This document shows positions 1 to 6,680 of a stretch of 17,929 nt of DNA, piece by piece (the stretch's first letter is position 1; every line of letters starts with the position of its first letter). This DNA comes from Bacillota bacterium (GTDB lineage Bacteria; Bacillota_C; Negativicutes; JAEYSJ01). The translations under genes were made by a program, and so were the position numbers. The notes under the pieces were generated by a model. It was given only the letters and a program-made list of their open reading frames with translations, searched no databases and was not told the DNA's origin. The DNA is taken from NCBI GenBank assembly GCA_023434855.1, contig JAEYSJ010000305.1, forward strand, positions 1-17,929. Reading direction: 5' to 3'.

Positions 1-385
1 GTGCAAGCGCAATCAATGAATAATACGCCCTGGCGTCCCGAACAACACGTTCGGCAATCAGCCAGCCTGCACCAAAATATAACAAAACGCTGGTAACAAT
101 CCCGGTAATAGCCAGCACCGCCAAAGACAGACGAAATACCCGCTGAGCCCCGCGAAAATCTCTGGCGGCCACTTTTTCCGCCGTAATGATGGAAATAGCT
201 ACCGGAATACCGGCAGATGAAATACTCAGCGCCATAAAATAAATCGGAAAGGCCAGTTGATATAAACCTATGCCTTCCCCGCCCAGCACCCTTGATAAAA
301 AGAACCAGTTTAACGCCCCGGTGACTTTTACAACAATCCCCGCCGCCGTTAAAATCAACGTTCCTTTAAAAAATGCATCACCCAT
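1..385 (-). CDS. SpoVB/MurJ-like polysaccharide flippase (5' part only)
   Basis: The first 128 codons of a multi-spanning membrane protein are present; the gene runs off the left edge. I read the N-terminus (MGDAFFKGTLILTAAG...) directly from the reverse strand. It has the 'KGT-hydrophobic-LGGEGIGLYQLAFPIY' layout followed by 'SAGIPVAIS', typical of the N-terminus of SpoVB-like members of the MATE/MurJ (MVF) superfamily. These export lipid-linked polysaccharide or peptidoglycan precursors, and SpoVB itself acts in spore cortex formation. The start is ATG at 385, with AGGAG about 9 nt upstream. Several hydrophobic segments are visible (about residues 8-30, 40-65, 85-110). It lies 59 bp downstream of dedA on the same strand, so co-transcription is possible. 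The family is reasonably sure. Which paralogue it is, and whether it acts in sporulation, cannot be told from the N-terminus. Confidence 0.75.
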   Translation of the reverse strand, partial: MGDAFFKGTLILTAAGIVVKVTGALNWFFLSRVLGGEGIGLYQLAFPIYFMALSISSAGIPVAISIITAEKVAARDFRGAQRVFRLSLAVLAITGIVTSVLLYFGAGWLIAERVVRDARAYYSLIALA

Positions 386-444
386 GTATGTATACTCCTG
401 CTATTTTAGGTTATCGTACCTTCAATAAAACAAATCGTTTTTTG

Positions 445-1053
445 CTAAGGTTCAGTGCGTTTTGAACCACGCCCTCTAAACAAATAATAGCCGACAAACA
501 CTGCTAATACTCCTGCAGTTATCAATCCCGCCTTATGTCCCACAGCATAGACGACTTGCCAGTTAGCCCCCAGCATATGTCCAAAATGCACCAGCAGCGT
601 AATCCATAAAGCTGATCCGGTAGCTGTCAGCAAAACAAATTTTACAAAATTTACCTCGGCAAAACCGGCAGGCAGTGATATAAATGTCCGCACAATAGGC
701 AGTATCCGGGCAGCAAAAATAGCCGGTTGCCCATAGCGGTCAAACCATCGTTCTGTTAACTCCAGTTTCTTCTCGGAGAGCAAAATATATTTGCCGTAAT
801 GCAACACCAATGCCCGTCCTCCATACCTGCCGGCCAAGTAGGATACAATGGCTCCTGTTACTTCTCCAGCCAAACCGACAACAATTGCCAGCGTAAAATC
901 CAATTTTCCCGCATATACCAGATATCCGGCGAATCCAAATATTATTTCGCTGGGAATGGGGATGTTGGCGCTCTCCAGGGCTGCCGCAATGGCAATAGCG
1001 GCATAACCGTTAGTCTGAATATAGTCAATAATTATCGTAAATAATTGCTCCAT
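445..1053 (-). CDS. DedA family membrane protein
   Basis: A 202-aa integral membrane protein of the DedA/VTT (SNARE-associated) family. Some members translocate undecaprenyl phosphate or phospholipid across the inner membrane and support envelope integrity and proton-gradient-dependent processes. Visible family marks are the N-terminal re-entrant region with ESANIPIPSE (residues 28-37), the GRYGG loop after the second hydrophobic segment, and the hallmark ARILPIVRTFISLPAG (about 115-130), where the RTF arginine is functionally important in characterised members. About four or five hydrophobic segments follow, ending in a short basic tail. Length is normal for the family. The ATG at 1053 has AAGGAG 8 nt upstream. 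The neighbour downstream is a flippase gene of the SpoVB type, consistent with an envelope lipid-carrier role, but the transported lipid is an inference. Confidence 0.9.
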   Translation of the reverse strand: MEQLFTIIIDYIQTNGYAAIAIAAALESANIPIPSEIIFGFAGYLVYAGKLDFTLAIVVGLAGEVTGAIVSYLAGRYGGRALVLHYGKYILLSEKKLELTERWFDRYGQPAIFAARILPIVRTFISLPAGFAEVNFVKFVLLTATGSALWITLLVHFGHMLGANWQVVYAVGHKAGLITAGVLAVFVGYYLFRGRGSKRTEP

Positions 1054-1262
1054 ACTATTTCTCCTTACATAGTATTTGCCTTTTTCTCTATTTATTCACA
1101 ACTTGTCTGAAATCCTCTATAAAATGATAAAAAATTATAAAGAATGATTATCTGCTGTAGTTTTAAAAAAATCTCTTATTTAAACTGTTATAGCTATTTA
1201 TGTTCTCCAGATTTTATGATAATATAATCAACAGAGCATGTAAGGTTTGTTCGGAAAATGTT

Positions 1263-1295
1263 GCCTGATGTATTTCAGGCTACCCTGAAAGGAGG
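1263..1295 (+). promoter_or_regulatory. Alternative hairpins next to the ribosome binding site
   Basis: GCCTGA (1263-1268) can pair with TCAGGC (1275-1280). Alternatively TTTCAGG (1273-1279) can pair with CCTGAAA (1284-1290), whose AAA is the start of the AAAGGAGG ribosome binding site (1288-1295) of the gene at 1301. The two pairings are mutually exclusive. A possible -10 (TATAAT, 1223-1228) without a clear -35 lies upstream. This is seen only as base complementarity; a regulatory role is inference. Confidence 0.35.
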
Positions 1296-1300
1296 CTCAT

Positions 1301-1774
1301 ATGGGCCTGTTGAGTATTTTCACCTTTGGTTTCTCTCTATTCATTCTCTGGAACACGCTATCTGAATTAATTCATGTCCGACTTGGAGCAAATATTGGAA
1401 ACAGTGAGCATGATGTTAAAGAATCCATGGATGATTTAGATGACATAGCTGAAGATGAAACACTGGAAATTTCCAAAGAAGTGGAATTGGCCGGCTTGAT
1501 TCCGACTACACTGATTAACTTGGGCTGGATGGGTTTTGTGTGCTATATTGTACGTACCAGTCTGAGCGGCATCTTATTTAAAGCGGCCATACTGCTGTTT
1601 GCGGCAGAATTTATCATCGTCCTTCAGGCGGCGCTTACCGGAACCGGTGGTAATGATGATGATCACGATTTCATAGCTATTGGACTGTACTTTGCAGAAT
1701 TATATTTTGCCTTTAGTTACATAGTTTATTGCCTTGACGGCGCTTACCGTTTTCTGTCTTCCCTGCTCCATTAA
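1301..1774 (+). CDS. Unrecognised four-helix membrane protein
   Basis: A 157-aa protein that I cannot assign to a family. It has a hydrophobic N-terminal segment (residues 3-19), an acidic cytosol-like stretch (about 33-60, rich in Asp/Glu), then three more hydrophobic segments (about 63-86, 90-111, 124-150). A short loop GTGGNDDDHD (about 114-123) sits between the last two and could bind a metal, but nothing shows this. The start is ATG at 1301 with a very strong AAAGGAGG 5 nt upstream. It is monocistronic: the opposite-strand dedA lies 5' and a strong terminator follows 45 bp after the stop. Coding status is well supported by the ribosome binding site, the terminator and the membrane topology. 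Function is unknown. Confidence 0.8.
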   Translation: MGLLSIFTFGFSLFILWNTLSELIHVRLGANIGNSEHDVKESMDDLDDIAEDETLEISKEVELAGLIPTTLINLGWMGFVCYIVRTSLSGILFKAAILLFAAEFIIVLQAALTGTGGNDDDHDFIAIGLYFAELYFAFSYIVYCLDGAYRFLSSLLH

Positions 1775-1819
1775 TCACCATTCATTCTTTTCGCAAAGTG
1801 ATTATCCTGGCGTACGCTT

Positions 1820-1857
1820 ATAAAGCACTATTTGTTCTAAAACAAATAGTGCTTTAT
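1820..1857 (+). terminator. Rho-independent terminator
   Basis: A perfect 17-bp stem (1820-1836 with 1841-1857, loop CTAA) lies 45 bp after the stop of the membrane protein gene. It is followed by a T-rich stretch (TTATTCC). There is no opposing gene, so it serves the plus strand. Confidence 0.85.
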
Positions 1858-2008
1858 TTATTCCCTCTTTTGCAAATCAGATAACGAATCTGTTTCGTCT
1901 AACTAATGAACCCTATGTATTAATATTTGCAATTATGGTAATATTGATTTATTAGCCAAGCTTGTCACTAAGTAGCATTGCACTACTATTATATAGGAGA
2001 ATAATCCC

Positions 2009-2887
2009 ATGAAAACTTTTACTACAATTAGTGAATTGTTATCTATCGCCACTGAGCTGCAACAGCCGCTGTCGGAAATTATCTGGCAGTATGAGGCTGA
2101 GCGCAACCAGCGCCAGCCGCAGGATATTTGGAATGAAATGCGGACTGCCCTTAAGGTAATGCGGGAAGCCGTTGAAAAAGGGTTGCATCAAACAGACAAG
2201 TCTTTCAGTGGACTTGTCGGCGGTGACGCCAGCCGTATGGCCCAGCGGCTGTCAGAAAACAGCTGTCTGGGCAGCACAACAAGCGCCCGGGCAGCAGCCT
2301 ATGCCCTGGCGGTAAGCGAAGTTAACGCTAACATGGGTAAGGTAGTGGCCTGCCCAACAGCCGGCTCTTGCGGCATCCTGCCGGGAGCGATGCTGGCAGC
2401 TGCCGAGTGCCTCCATTGTGATGAAGACACATTGATACGAGGATTGTTCACCGCCGCCGGCATTGGCATGATCATTGCCGAAAATGCCTCGATTGCCGGA
2501 GCTATCGGCGGCTGCCAGGCAGAATGCGGCTCAGCTGCCGCCATGGCAGCGGGAGCCATCGTCGAGATTGCCGGCGGAACCCCGCAACAGGTCAGTGAAG
2601 CACTGGCCCTGGCTTTAAAGAACTTGTTAGGCCTGGTATGTGATCCTGTAGCCGGTCTGGTGGAAGTGCCCTGCGTAAAGCGCAATGCTTTTGGTGCCGC
2701 CCATGCCCTGCTGGCCGCCGAAATGGCGCTGGCCGGCATCGAAAGTGCCATCCCCGCTGATGAAGTCATTGACACCATGTACCAAATAGGCTTGGCGATC
2801 CCCAAGTCCCTCCGGGAAACATCGGAAGGCGGGCTGGCCAAAACACCGACGGCCCAACGAATTACCGAACGGCTACTCAACAGTTGA
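2009..2887 (+). CDS. sdaAA: L-serine dehydratase, iron-sulfur-dependent, alpha subunit
   Basis: A 292-aa protein for the catalytic alpha chain of the two-subunit L-serine ammonia-lyase, which converts L-serine to pyruvate and ammonia with an oxygen-labile [4Fe-4S] cluster. Visible are SxxCLGSTT (about 83-91), CPTAGSCGILPG (115-126), and the cluster cysteines C169 (GGCQAECGS), C211 (VCDPVAG) and C222 (PCVKRNAFGA). Their 42- and 11-residue spacing matches the ligands in characterised Fe-S serine dehydratases. Length is normal for the split alpha chain. The ATG is preceded by AGGAGA at 8 nt. The beta subunit (sdaAB), normally directly upstream, is not in this window; the upstream gene is an unrelated membrane protein with its own terminator. 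A weak promoter may lie at TTGCAA/TATTAG (1927-1955). Family assignment is firm. The subunit partner must be encoded elsewhere or the enzyme works alone. Confidence 0.95.
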   Translation: MKTFTTISELLSIATELQQPLSEIIWQYEAERNQRQPQDIWNEMRTALKVMREAVEKGLHQTDKSFSGLVGGDASRMAQRLSENSCLGSTTSARAAAYALAVSEVNANMGKVVACPTAGSCGILPGAMLAAAECLHCDEDTLIRGLFTAAGIGMIIAENASIAGAIGGCQAECGSAAAMAAGAIVEIAGGTPQQVSEALALALKNLLGLVCDPVAGLVEVPCVKRNAFGAAHALLAAEMALAGIESAIPADEVIDTMYQIGLAIPKSLRETSEGGLAKTPTAQRITERLLNS

Positions 2888-2911
2888 TAGCTAAAAAACT
2901 AAACACATTCT

Positions 2912-3008
2912 AACCACAGAGGACACAGAGGACACGGAGGAATTATATTCCCTTATGGCGATGTATATCGCCCCGTTCCGCGCTGTGTCCTCTGCGTCCT
3001 CTGCGGTT
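2912..3008. repeat. Inverted repeat A with 9-bp unit arms (ACAGAGGAC type)
   Basis: The left arm (2912-2942) begins AACC and continues with two copies of ACAGAGGAC and a third variant ACGGAGGAA. The right arm (2976-3008), read in reverse complement, begins AACC followed by two GCAGAGGAC units and a variant. An inner hairpin GGCGAT/ATCGCC (2957-2972) occupies the loop. The element fills the space between the convergent sdaAA and DCCP-like genes and could also end transcription from both sides. Related elements are at 10154-10249 and 17220-17380. Confidence 0.85.
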
Positions 3009-3058
3009 CCAAAATTTTATACAAACCGTCTAATCAGTTAAACATCCTACCATACTAT

Positions 3059-4168
3059 TTACGACAGCATCTCCAGAAAAGCCTGCACCCGGGTGCGGAT
3101 TTGTTCCCTGTCGCCTTGGGAGAAATCAGTTTCAATTCGCAAAAGCGGTATATTATGCTTTTCCTGCAGATACTCCTTAAGCACCCGGCTTTCGACATTA
3201 TAGGTATGGCACCCTTGCCAGATAATATCCACTACCCCGTCTACCTGGTAATCATCAATAATGGAGTCAAATTGCTCCAGCCTGATAGGGTTGGGACTCA
3301 TACAAGAACAGGGGGTCATCAGGTATTTTTCGGCGATAGCTTCCAGCGGTGGTTTTGTTTCGTCAACAAGCCTTACAAATTGCTTCATACCTGAGCAGTT
3401 TTCCATATAGACCACGGCAGCGCCGCATTCTTCAATTATGTCAATAACCTTTTCTACGCCGACACCTGTCGGTACACCGGTTACTACAATACGCTTGGCG
3501 CCTTTGGGAAAGGCCGCTTCGCCGGCAGCCAGCTTTTCGTCGATTATGTCAATCATGTCCTGAATTTGTTCAGCAAATTGATCCCTGTCCAAAATGAAAT
3601 TCCGGCCCCACATCAGTTTCAACATATCCCTGCCGGAAACAGGTACAGGGTCATGCCGCATGAAGGCCCCCAAACGCTGCATCAGCAGCCGTTCCATGTT
3701 CAACTGTCGAATAGCCACCCGTAGACCTTCCTCGGTAATTGTTGTATCCAGTTTCTGTTCAAGTACTGCTTTTAATTTTTCCACTTCCCCCAGCCAGTAG
3801 TCTTTGGCATCCGGTTCAGCATAGCTGGTTGGCAGACGCATAACATGCACCTGTTTAAATTTGCCCATCAACTCAAACATCTTTTTCTTGCCATCACAGG
3901 TTGTTTCACCAATAACCAGGTCAGAATGAAGAAAATAGGGACATTTATCGGTGACCGCCATACCATATGATGATTTTATCAGCGGGCAGAAATTCCGCGG
4001 CAGCGCCTTTTCTCCATCAGGAATGGCTTCTTCCTTTGTTGCACACAAGCCAAAAGCTAAAGCTCCGGCCGCTGTTATCAGCTCCTGCGGCGCAAAAACG
4101 CAGTACATTCCAACAACTTTCTTTCCCGTTTCTTTGGCCTGTTTGATCAGGGTGTTCATGTCTGACAT
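3059..4168 (-). CDS. 2-hydroxyacyl-CoA dehydratase-like protein, probable double-cubane cluster protein (DCCP)
   Basis: A 369-aa protein of the HgdB/BcrB-type Fe-S family. Cysteines are in the family positions: C23 (MYCVFAPQE), C61 (NFCPLIKSS), C76 (DKCPYF), C91 (TTCDGKKK), C258 (ENCSG), C287/C289 (PCSC) and C320 (QGCH). True dehydratases need two different subunits (HgdA/HgdB); here a single such gene is paired with one activator. From memory this is the arrangement of the double-cubane cluster protein and its reductase studied in Carboxydothermus, which carries an [8Fe-9S] cluster and reduces small molecules such as acetylene in an ATP-dependent way. So an ATP-driven low-potential reductase of unknown physiological substrate is more likely than a CoA-ester dehydratase. 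The start is ATG at 4168, with GAGGAG about 9 nt upstream. It lies 40 nt behind the activator gene. Homodimer formation and cluster type are inferred from the family. Confidence 0.85.
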   Translation of the reverse strand: MSDMNTLIKQAKETGKKVVGMYCVFAPQELITAAGALAFGLCATKEEAIPDGEKALPRNFCPLIKSSYGMAVTDKCPYFLHSDLVIGETTCDGKKKMFELMGKFKQVHVMRLPTSYAEPDAKDYWLGEVEKLKAVLEQKLDTTITEEGLRVAIRQLNMERLLMQRLGAFMRHDPVPVSGRDMLKLMWGRNFILDRDQFAEQIQDMIDIIDEKLAAGEAAFPKGAKRIVVTGVPTGVGVEKVIDIIEECGAAVVYMENCSGMKQFVRLVDETKPPLEAIAEKYLMTPCSCMSPNPIRLEQFDSIIDDYQVDGVVDIIWQGCHTYNVESRVLKEYLQEKHNIPLLRIETDFSQGDREQIRTRVQAFLEMLS

Positions 4169-4208
4169 TCTTTTCTCTCCTCTGTTGGCCGGTTACTTAA
4201 CCAGCCTA

Positions 4209-5024
4209 TTATTTTTTCTTCAATTCGTCCCAGGCAAACAAGGCGGCGCCGATTGCGCCGGCAAACACCGCCTGGTCAGGTATGCACACAGGCGTTCCCA
4301 GTTTTTCGCCTAAAACTCGTCCCAACATCCGGTTCTGCGCCACCCCGCCGGTAAAAACCACCGGCCCTTCTGGCTGAATGCCGGCAGCCATAGCGGCAAT
4401 TCTTGCAGCAATCGAACGGTAAAGGCCATGCAGCACAGCCTGCCGGGAGAACCCCTTATTAATCAGGCCGATCACTTCCGACTCAGCAAATACTGTACAC
4501 ATAGCATTAATAGTACATACATCTTCTTCCGCCGGACAATCCATATGTCCGATTTCTTCGACAGTAAGGCCCATGGCGTGAGCCATGACCTGTAAAAACC
4601 GGCCCGTACCGGCAGCGCATTTGTCATTCATGACAAAATCCAGCACTTTCCCTGTTTTCTCCACCCGGATTGCTTTGGCATCCTGTCCGCCAATATCAAT
4701 CACCGTATGGGCCCCTGGCCATAAAAAAACCGCCCCCCTGGCATGACAGGCAATTTCTGTGACTGCTTTCGTAATAAAGGATAACCCCATACGTCCATAT
4801 CCGGTACCCACAATATACGCCAAGTTATCCAGGCCGGCATCCCAAGTATTTATAGCTTTTGCCAGCAGTTCCGTCGATACCTCAGCGGGACTCCAGCCTG
4901 CCGGGGCAATCCAGTTTTCCAACCGCTCTCCATCATAAAGAGACACCTTAACCGCCATTGAACCCGTATCGAGCCCGGCAACAATTTTTTTGTTATTTGC
5001 CATCTCATTCACCATAACATTCAA
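4209..5024 (-). CDS. ATP-dependent activator/reductase of the HgdC/BcrA (BadF/BadG) family
   Basis: A 271-aa ASKHA-fold ATPase that delivers low-potential electrons to the dehydratase-like partner encoded next to it. Visible are the phosphate-1 loop GLDTGSMAVK (17-26), GTGYGR (73-78), the phosphate-2 region DIGGQDAKAI (110-119), the cluster cysteine C136 in NDKCAAGTGRF, the second cluster cysteine C176 in INAMCTVFAESE, and the adenosine motif FTGGVAQN (224-231). C136 and C176 would hold the single [4Fe-4S] that bridges a homodimer, as in HgdC; their 40-residue spacing fits. The start is uncertain. The ATG at 5024 has no ribosome binding site, whereas the in-frame ATG at 5003 (residue 8) has GGTG 6 nt upstream and gives the usual N-terminus. 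It is first in a two-gene unit with the DCCP-like gene. A structured non-coding stretch lies upstream. Confidence 0.9.
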   Translation of the reverse strand: MNVMVNEMANNKKIVAGLDTGSMAVKVSLYDGERLENWIAPAGWSPAEVSTELLAKAINTWDAGLDNLAYIVGTGYGRMGLSFITKAVTEIACHARGAVFLWPGAHTVIDIGGQDAKAIRVEKTGKVLDFVMNDKCAAGTGRFLQVMAHAMGLTVEEIGHMDCPAEEDVCTINAMCTVFAESEVIGLINKGFSRQAVLHGLYRSIAARIAAMAAGIQPEGPVVFTGGVAQNRMLGRVLGEKLGTPVCIPDQAVFAGAIGAALFAWDELKKK

Positions 5025-5074
5025 AGATTAATTATTGATATTCTAAATATTTATTCTATATTATTACAAGTATT

Positions 5075-5227
5075 CCTGCATCCCCAAAGCAGGCAACCTT
5101 AAAATTTGGGTTCGAACCTTTCAAATTTATTTCCGCAATCGGCAGAAAGGGTGGTCATGGACTCTAGTACTTGTGACAGATGGCAGCGAAATTCCGTCTA
5201 CCCTTTCTGTCAGACTAGCGAGATCGC
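5075..5227. other. Structured non-coding stretch (four hairpins), unidentified
   Basis: Between the activator gene (minus) and the tRNA promoter (plus) lie four inverted repeats. These are CCTGC/GCAGG (5075-5093); AAATTTG/CAAATTT (5102-5108, 5122-5128) enclosing the palindrome GGTTCGAACC; a 14-bp stem with two GT pairs (5141-5154 with 5198-5211, core CAGAAAGGGT/ACCCTTTCTG) closing a 43-nt loop; and GCGA/TCGC (5218-5227). No open reading frame or known riboswitch consensus is recognised on either strand. It could be a leader of the minus-strand activator gene, a small RNA, or the remnant of a mobile element. The GGTTCGAACC piece resembles a tRNA T-arm and might be a tRNA relic. Confidence 0.4.
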
Positions 5228-5254
5228 GTTTAATTTCTCTTTCAATCTAGTCAG

Positions 5255-5283
5255 TTGACATTTCCTCCTCACCAATATATAAT
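5255..5283 (+). promoter_or_regulatory. Consensus housekeeping sigma promoter for the tRNA pair
   Basis: Perfect TTGACA (5255-5260) and perfect TATAAT (5278-5283) are separated by 17 bp. The predicted start is near 5290, about 30 nt before tRNA-Gln. No other plus-strand gene follows, so it drives the two tRNAs. Confidence 0.9.
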
Positions 5284-5321
5284 ATATTTATTGTTGATAA
5301 AGAATAAATTAATATTTGCTT

Positions 5322-5397
5322 TGGGGCGTAGCCAAGCTGGTAAGGCACGGGATTCTGACTCCCGCATTCGTAGGTTCAAGTCCTGCCGCCCTAGCCA
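5322..5397 (+). tRNA. tRNA-Gln (anticodon CTG)
   Basis: A full cloverleaf can be drawn: acceptor 5322-5328 with 5387-5393, discriminator G5394 and encoded CCA (5395-5397). The anticodon stem CGGGA/TCCCG encloses the loop TTCTGAC, anticodon CTG. The T-arm contains GGTTCAAGTCC. It decodes CAG. The next tRNA starts 4 nt later and both follow the same promoter. Confidence 0.95.
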
Positions 5398-5400
5398 AAG

Positions 5401-5476
<76 letters not shown>

Positions 5477-5484
5477 GAAAAATC

Positions 5485-5512
5485 AAGCCTTCGCGAATTC
5501 GCGAAGGCTTTT
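5485..5512 (+). terminator. Terminator of the tRNA unit
   Basis: A 26-bp perfect palindrome (5485-5510, core CTTCGCGAATTCGCGAAG) starts 9 nt after tRNA-Lys and runs into TTTT. An A-run on its left (5478-5482) means it could also stop minus-strand transcripts. Confidence 0.85.
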
Positions 5513-5636
5513 AGTATGCTAGATTTTCATTTATCGAACTGTTGGTGACAACTGCTTTTAGCAGGGTTAACAAAAACAGCTATATGCCAATAATCATTTC
5601 AGAAAGCAAAAATGAGAACCTCGTCTTTTATTCCAC

Positions 5637-6332
5637 TTAGAATTTATAGGTAATGCCAAGTCCGAGTCCTTTAGTAATAGCATTTACACCAATATTCCCA
5701 AGATTAGTTGTATTTACTGGAAAATTGCCGTACTTATATTGAGAATAAAATACATTCAAGTCCAGGTTTTTGTCTATGGCATAGCCTAAACCTAAAATAA
5801 AGTAATTGAAGTCTTTGCCAATTGCTACAGTGCTATAATTGATAAGCTTTTTATTTATTGGAGTTAATTGTGTAATACCAATTTGTATATTTGATTTATT
5901 ATTTTCAAAGCTTGATACAGTCGAAACATAACCGTATTGGGGTGTAATATTGAACCGCAATTTTGCCTGATTAACACCTGTAAAAACGGTAAGGCTGTTG
6001 TTGATTTTATATAATAAATTAAATTCCTGAGACCGTAATTTAAAACTTTCTATCCCTTCAAGTACACCTGACGCAGAGTAACGGTATAAATCACGTGACT
6101 GCGGACTGCCGTTGTTCTTATATTGAAATGCAAATTTTTTACCCAGACCAACAGTTAAACCATAGTCAAGATTGTTTTCACCTTTGTAATAATCATCAAA
6201 TTCCATTTTTGAATCCAGATTAACTGAAACATCCAATGCCAGCTTTCCTGCTGAGAAATCATTGAGTGGGGTTGCAAAGGCCACCGAACTGCTGAATAAG
6301 AGCACAGACGCAAGTAAACCAATTTTTTTCAT
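5637..6332 (-). CDS. Predicted outer-membrane beta-barrel protein
   Basis: A 231-aa exported protein. The true start is the ATG at 6332, with AAGGAGG (6344-6350) 11 nt upstream. The open frame continues another 95 codons upstream, but that stretch crosses a promoter and a terminator and is not coding. Residues 1-20 form a classic signal peptide (MKKIG, hydrophobic core, AFA cleavage). The mature part is rich in alternating Tyr/Phe/Gly strands such as LDYGLTVGLGKKFAFQYK and GLGLGITYKF, and ends in Phe preceded by YK. That is the usual signature of a barrel recognised by BamA, fitting a diderm Firmicute. The closest named family is not recognised. A decayed copy of its first 28 codons and promoter lies at 8600-8750. 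Transported substrate is unknown. Confidence 0.75.
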   Translation of the reverse strand: MKKIGLLASVLLFSSSVAFATPLNDFSAGKLALDVSVNLDSKMEFDDYYKGENNLDYGLTVGLGKKFAFQYKNNGSPQSRDLYRYSASGVLEGIESFKLRSQEFNLLYKINNSLTVFTGVNQAKLRFNITPQYGYVSTVSSFENNKSNIQIGITQLTPINKKLINYSTVAIGKDFNYFILGLGYAIDKNLDLNVFYSQYKYGNFPVNTTNLGNIGVNAITKGLGLGITYKF

Positions 6333-6409
6333 GACATATTCTTCCTCCTTATTGTTTATTTTTGTACGATTCGACAAAATTATGGATAATCCTGCCGAAA
6401 AATGGAAAA

Positions 6410-6437
6410 TTATCAAAAATATTATAATTTTTGATAA
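6410..6437 (-). promoter_or_regulatory. Promoter -10 inside an 11-bp inverted repeat
   Basis: TTATCAAAAAT (6410-6420) and ATTTTTGATAA (6427-6437) are perfect inverted arms. The 6-bp spacer reads TATAAT on the minus strand, a -10 for the barrel gene with a leader of about 80 nt. No good -35 is seen 17 bp upstream. Arms placed symmetrically about the -10 look like an operator; which protein binds is unknown. Confidence 0.5.
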
Positions 6438-6515
6438 AATGTTAGAATATATTGTCTTTATTTTGCACCTTCTAATAATAGAAACGTTTACATAAGGCAA
6501 TTCAAATACAATAAC

Positions 6516-6557
6516 AAAAAACGAGGGACAAGGATTATATATATTCCCTGTCCCTCG
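6516..6557 (-). terminator. Terminator of the chemotaxis receptor gene
   Basis: On the minus strand, stem CGAGGGACA/TGTCCCTCG (6522-6530 with 6549-6557), extended by three more pairs, is followed by TTTTTT (6516-6521). It lies 124 bp after the receptor stop and before the promoter of the next gene. Confidence 0.8.
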
Positions 6558-6680
6558 CTTTGTTCTTTGCCTTTTTTCAGTAGTGTTCTCACGATAAAAT
6601 TCGCCGCACACCTTCATTTGCTTAGGGTATTAGCAGTCGCACATAGTTGATATTGCTAATTGCCATTCAATCAAATTAAG

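Noticed and set aside
799..1044. Plus-strand open frame of 81 codons
   Set aside because: Antisense shadow of the DedA gene, no ribosome binding site, no recognisable protein pattern.
1140..1152. Fur-like box AATGATTATC upstream of dedA
   Set aside because: Only about half of the 19-bp consensus matches in an AT-rich region.
2299..2880. Minus-strand 193-codon frame
   Set aside because: Antisense to sdaAA; composition (Ala/Ser/Pro-rich) is the mirror of a GC-rich gene.
2912..3008. CRISPR array
   Set aside because: The 9-bp units are contiguous with no spacers and form inverted arms; no cas genes are present.
6333..6617. 95-codon N-terminal extension of the barrel protein
   Set aside because: It crosses the -10/inverted repeat and the receptor's terminator, lacks a ribosome binding site, and a signal peptide begins at the internal ATG at 6332.
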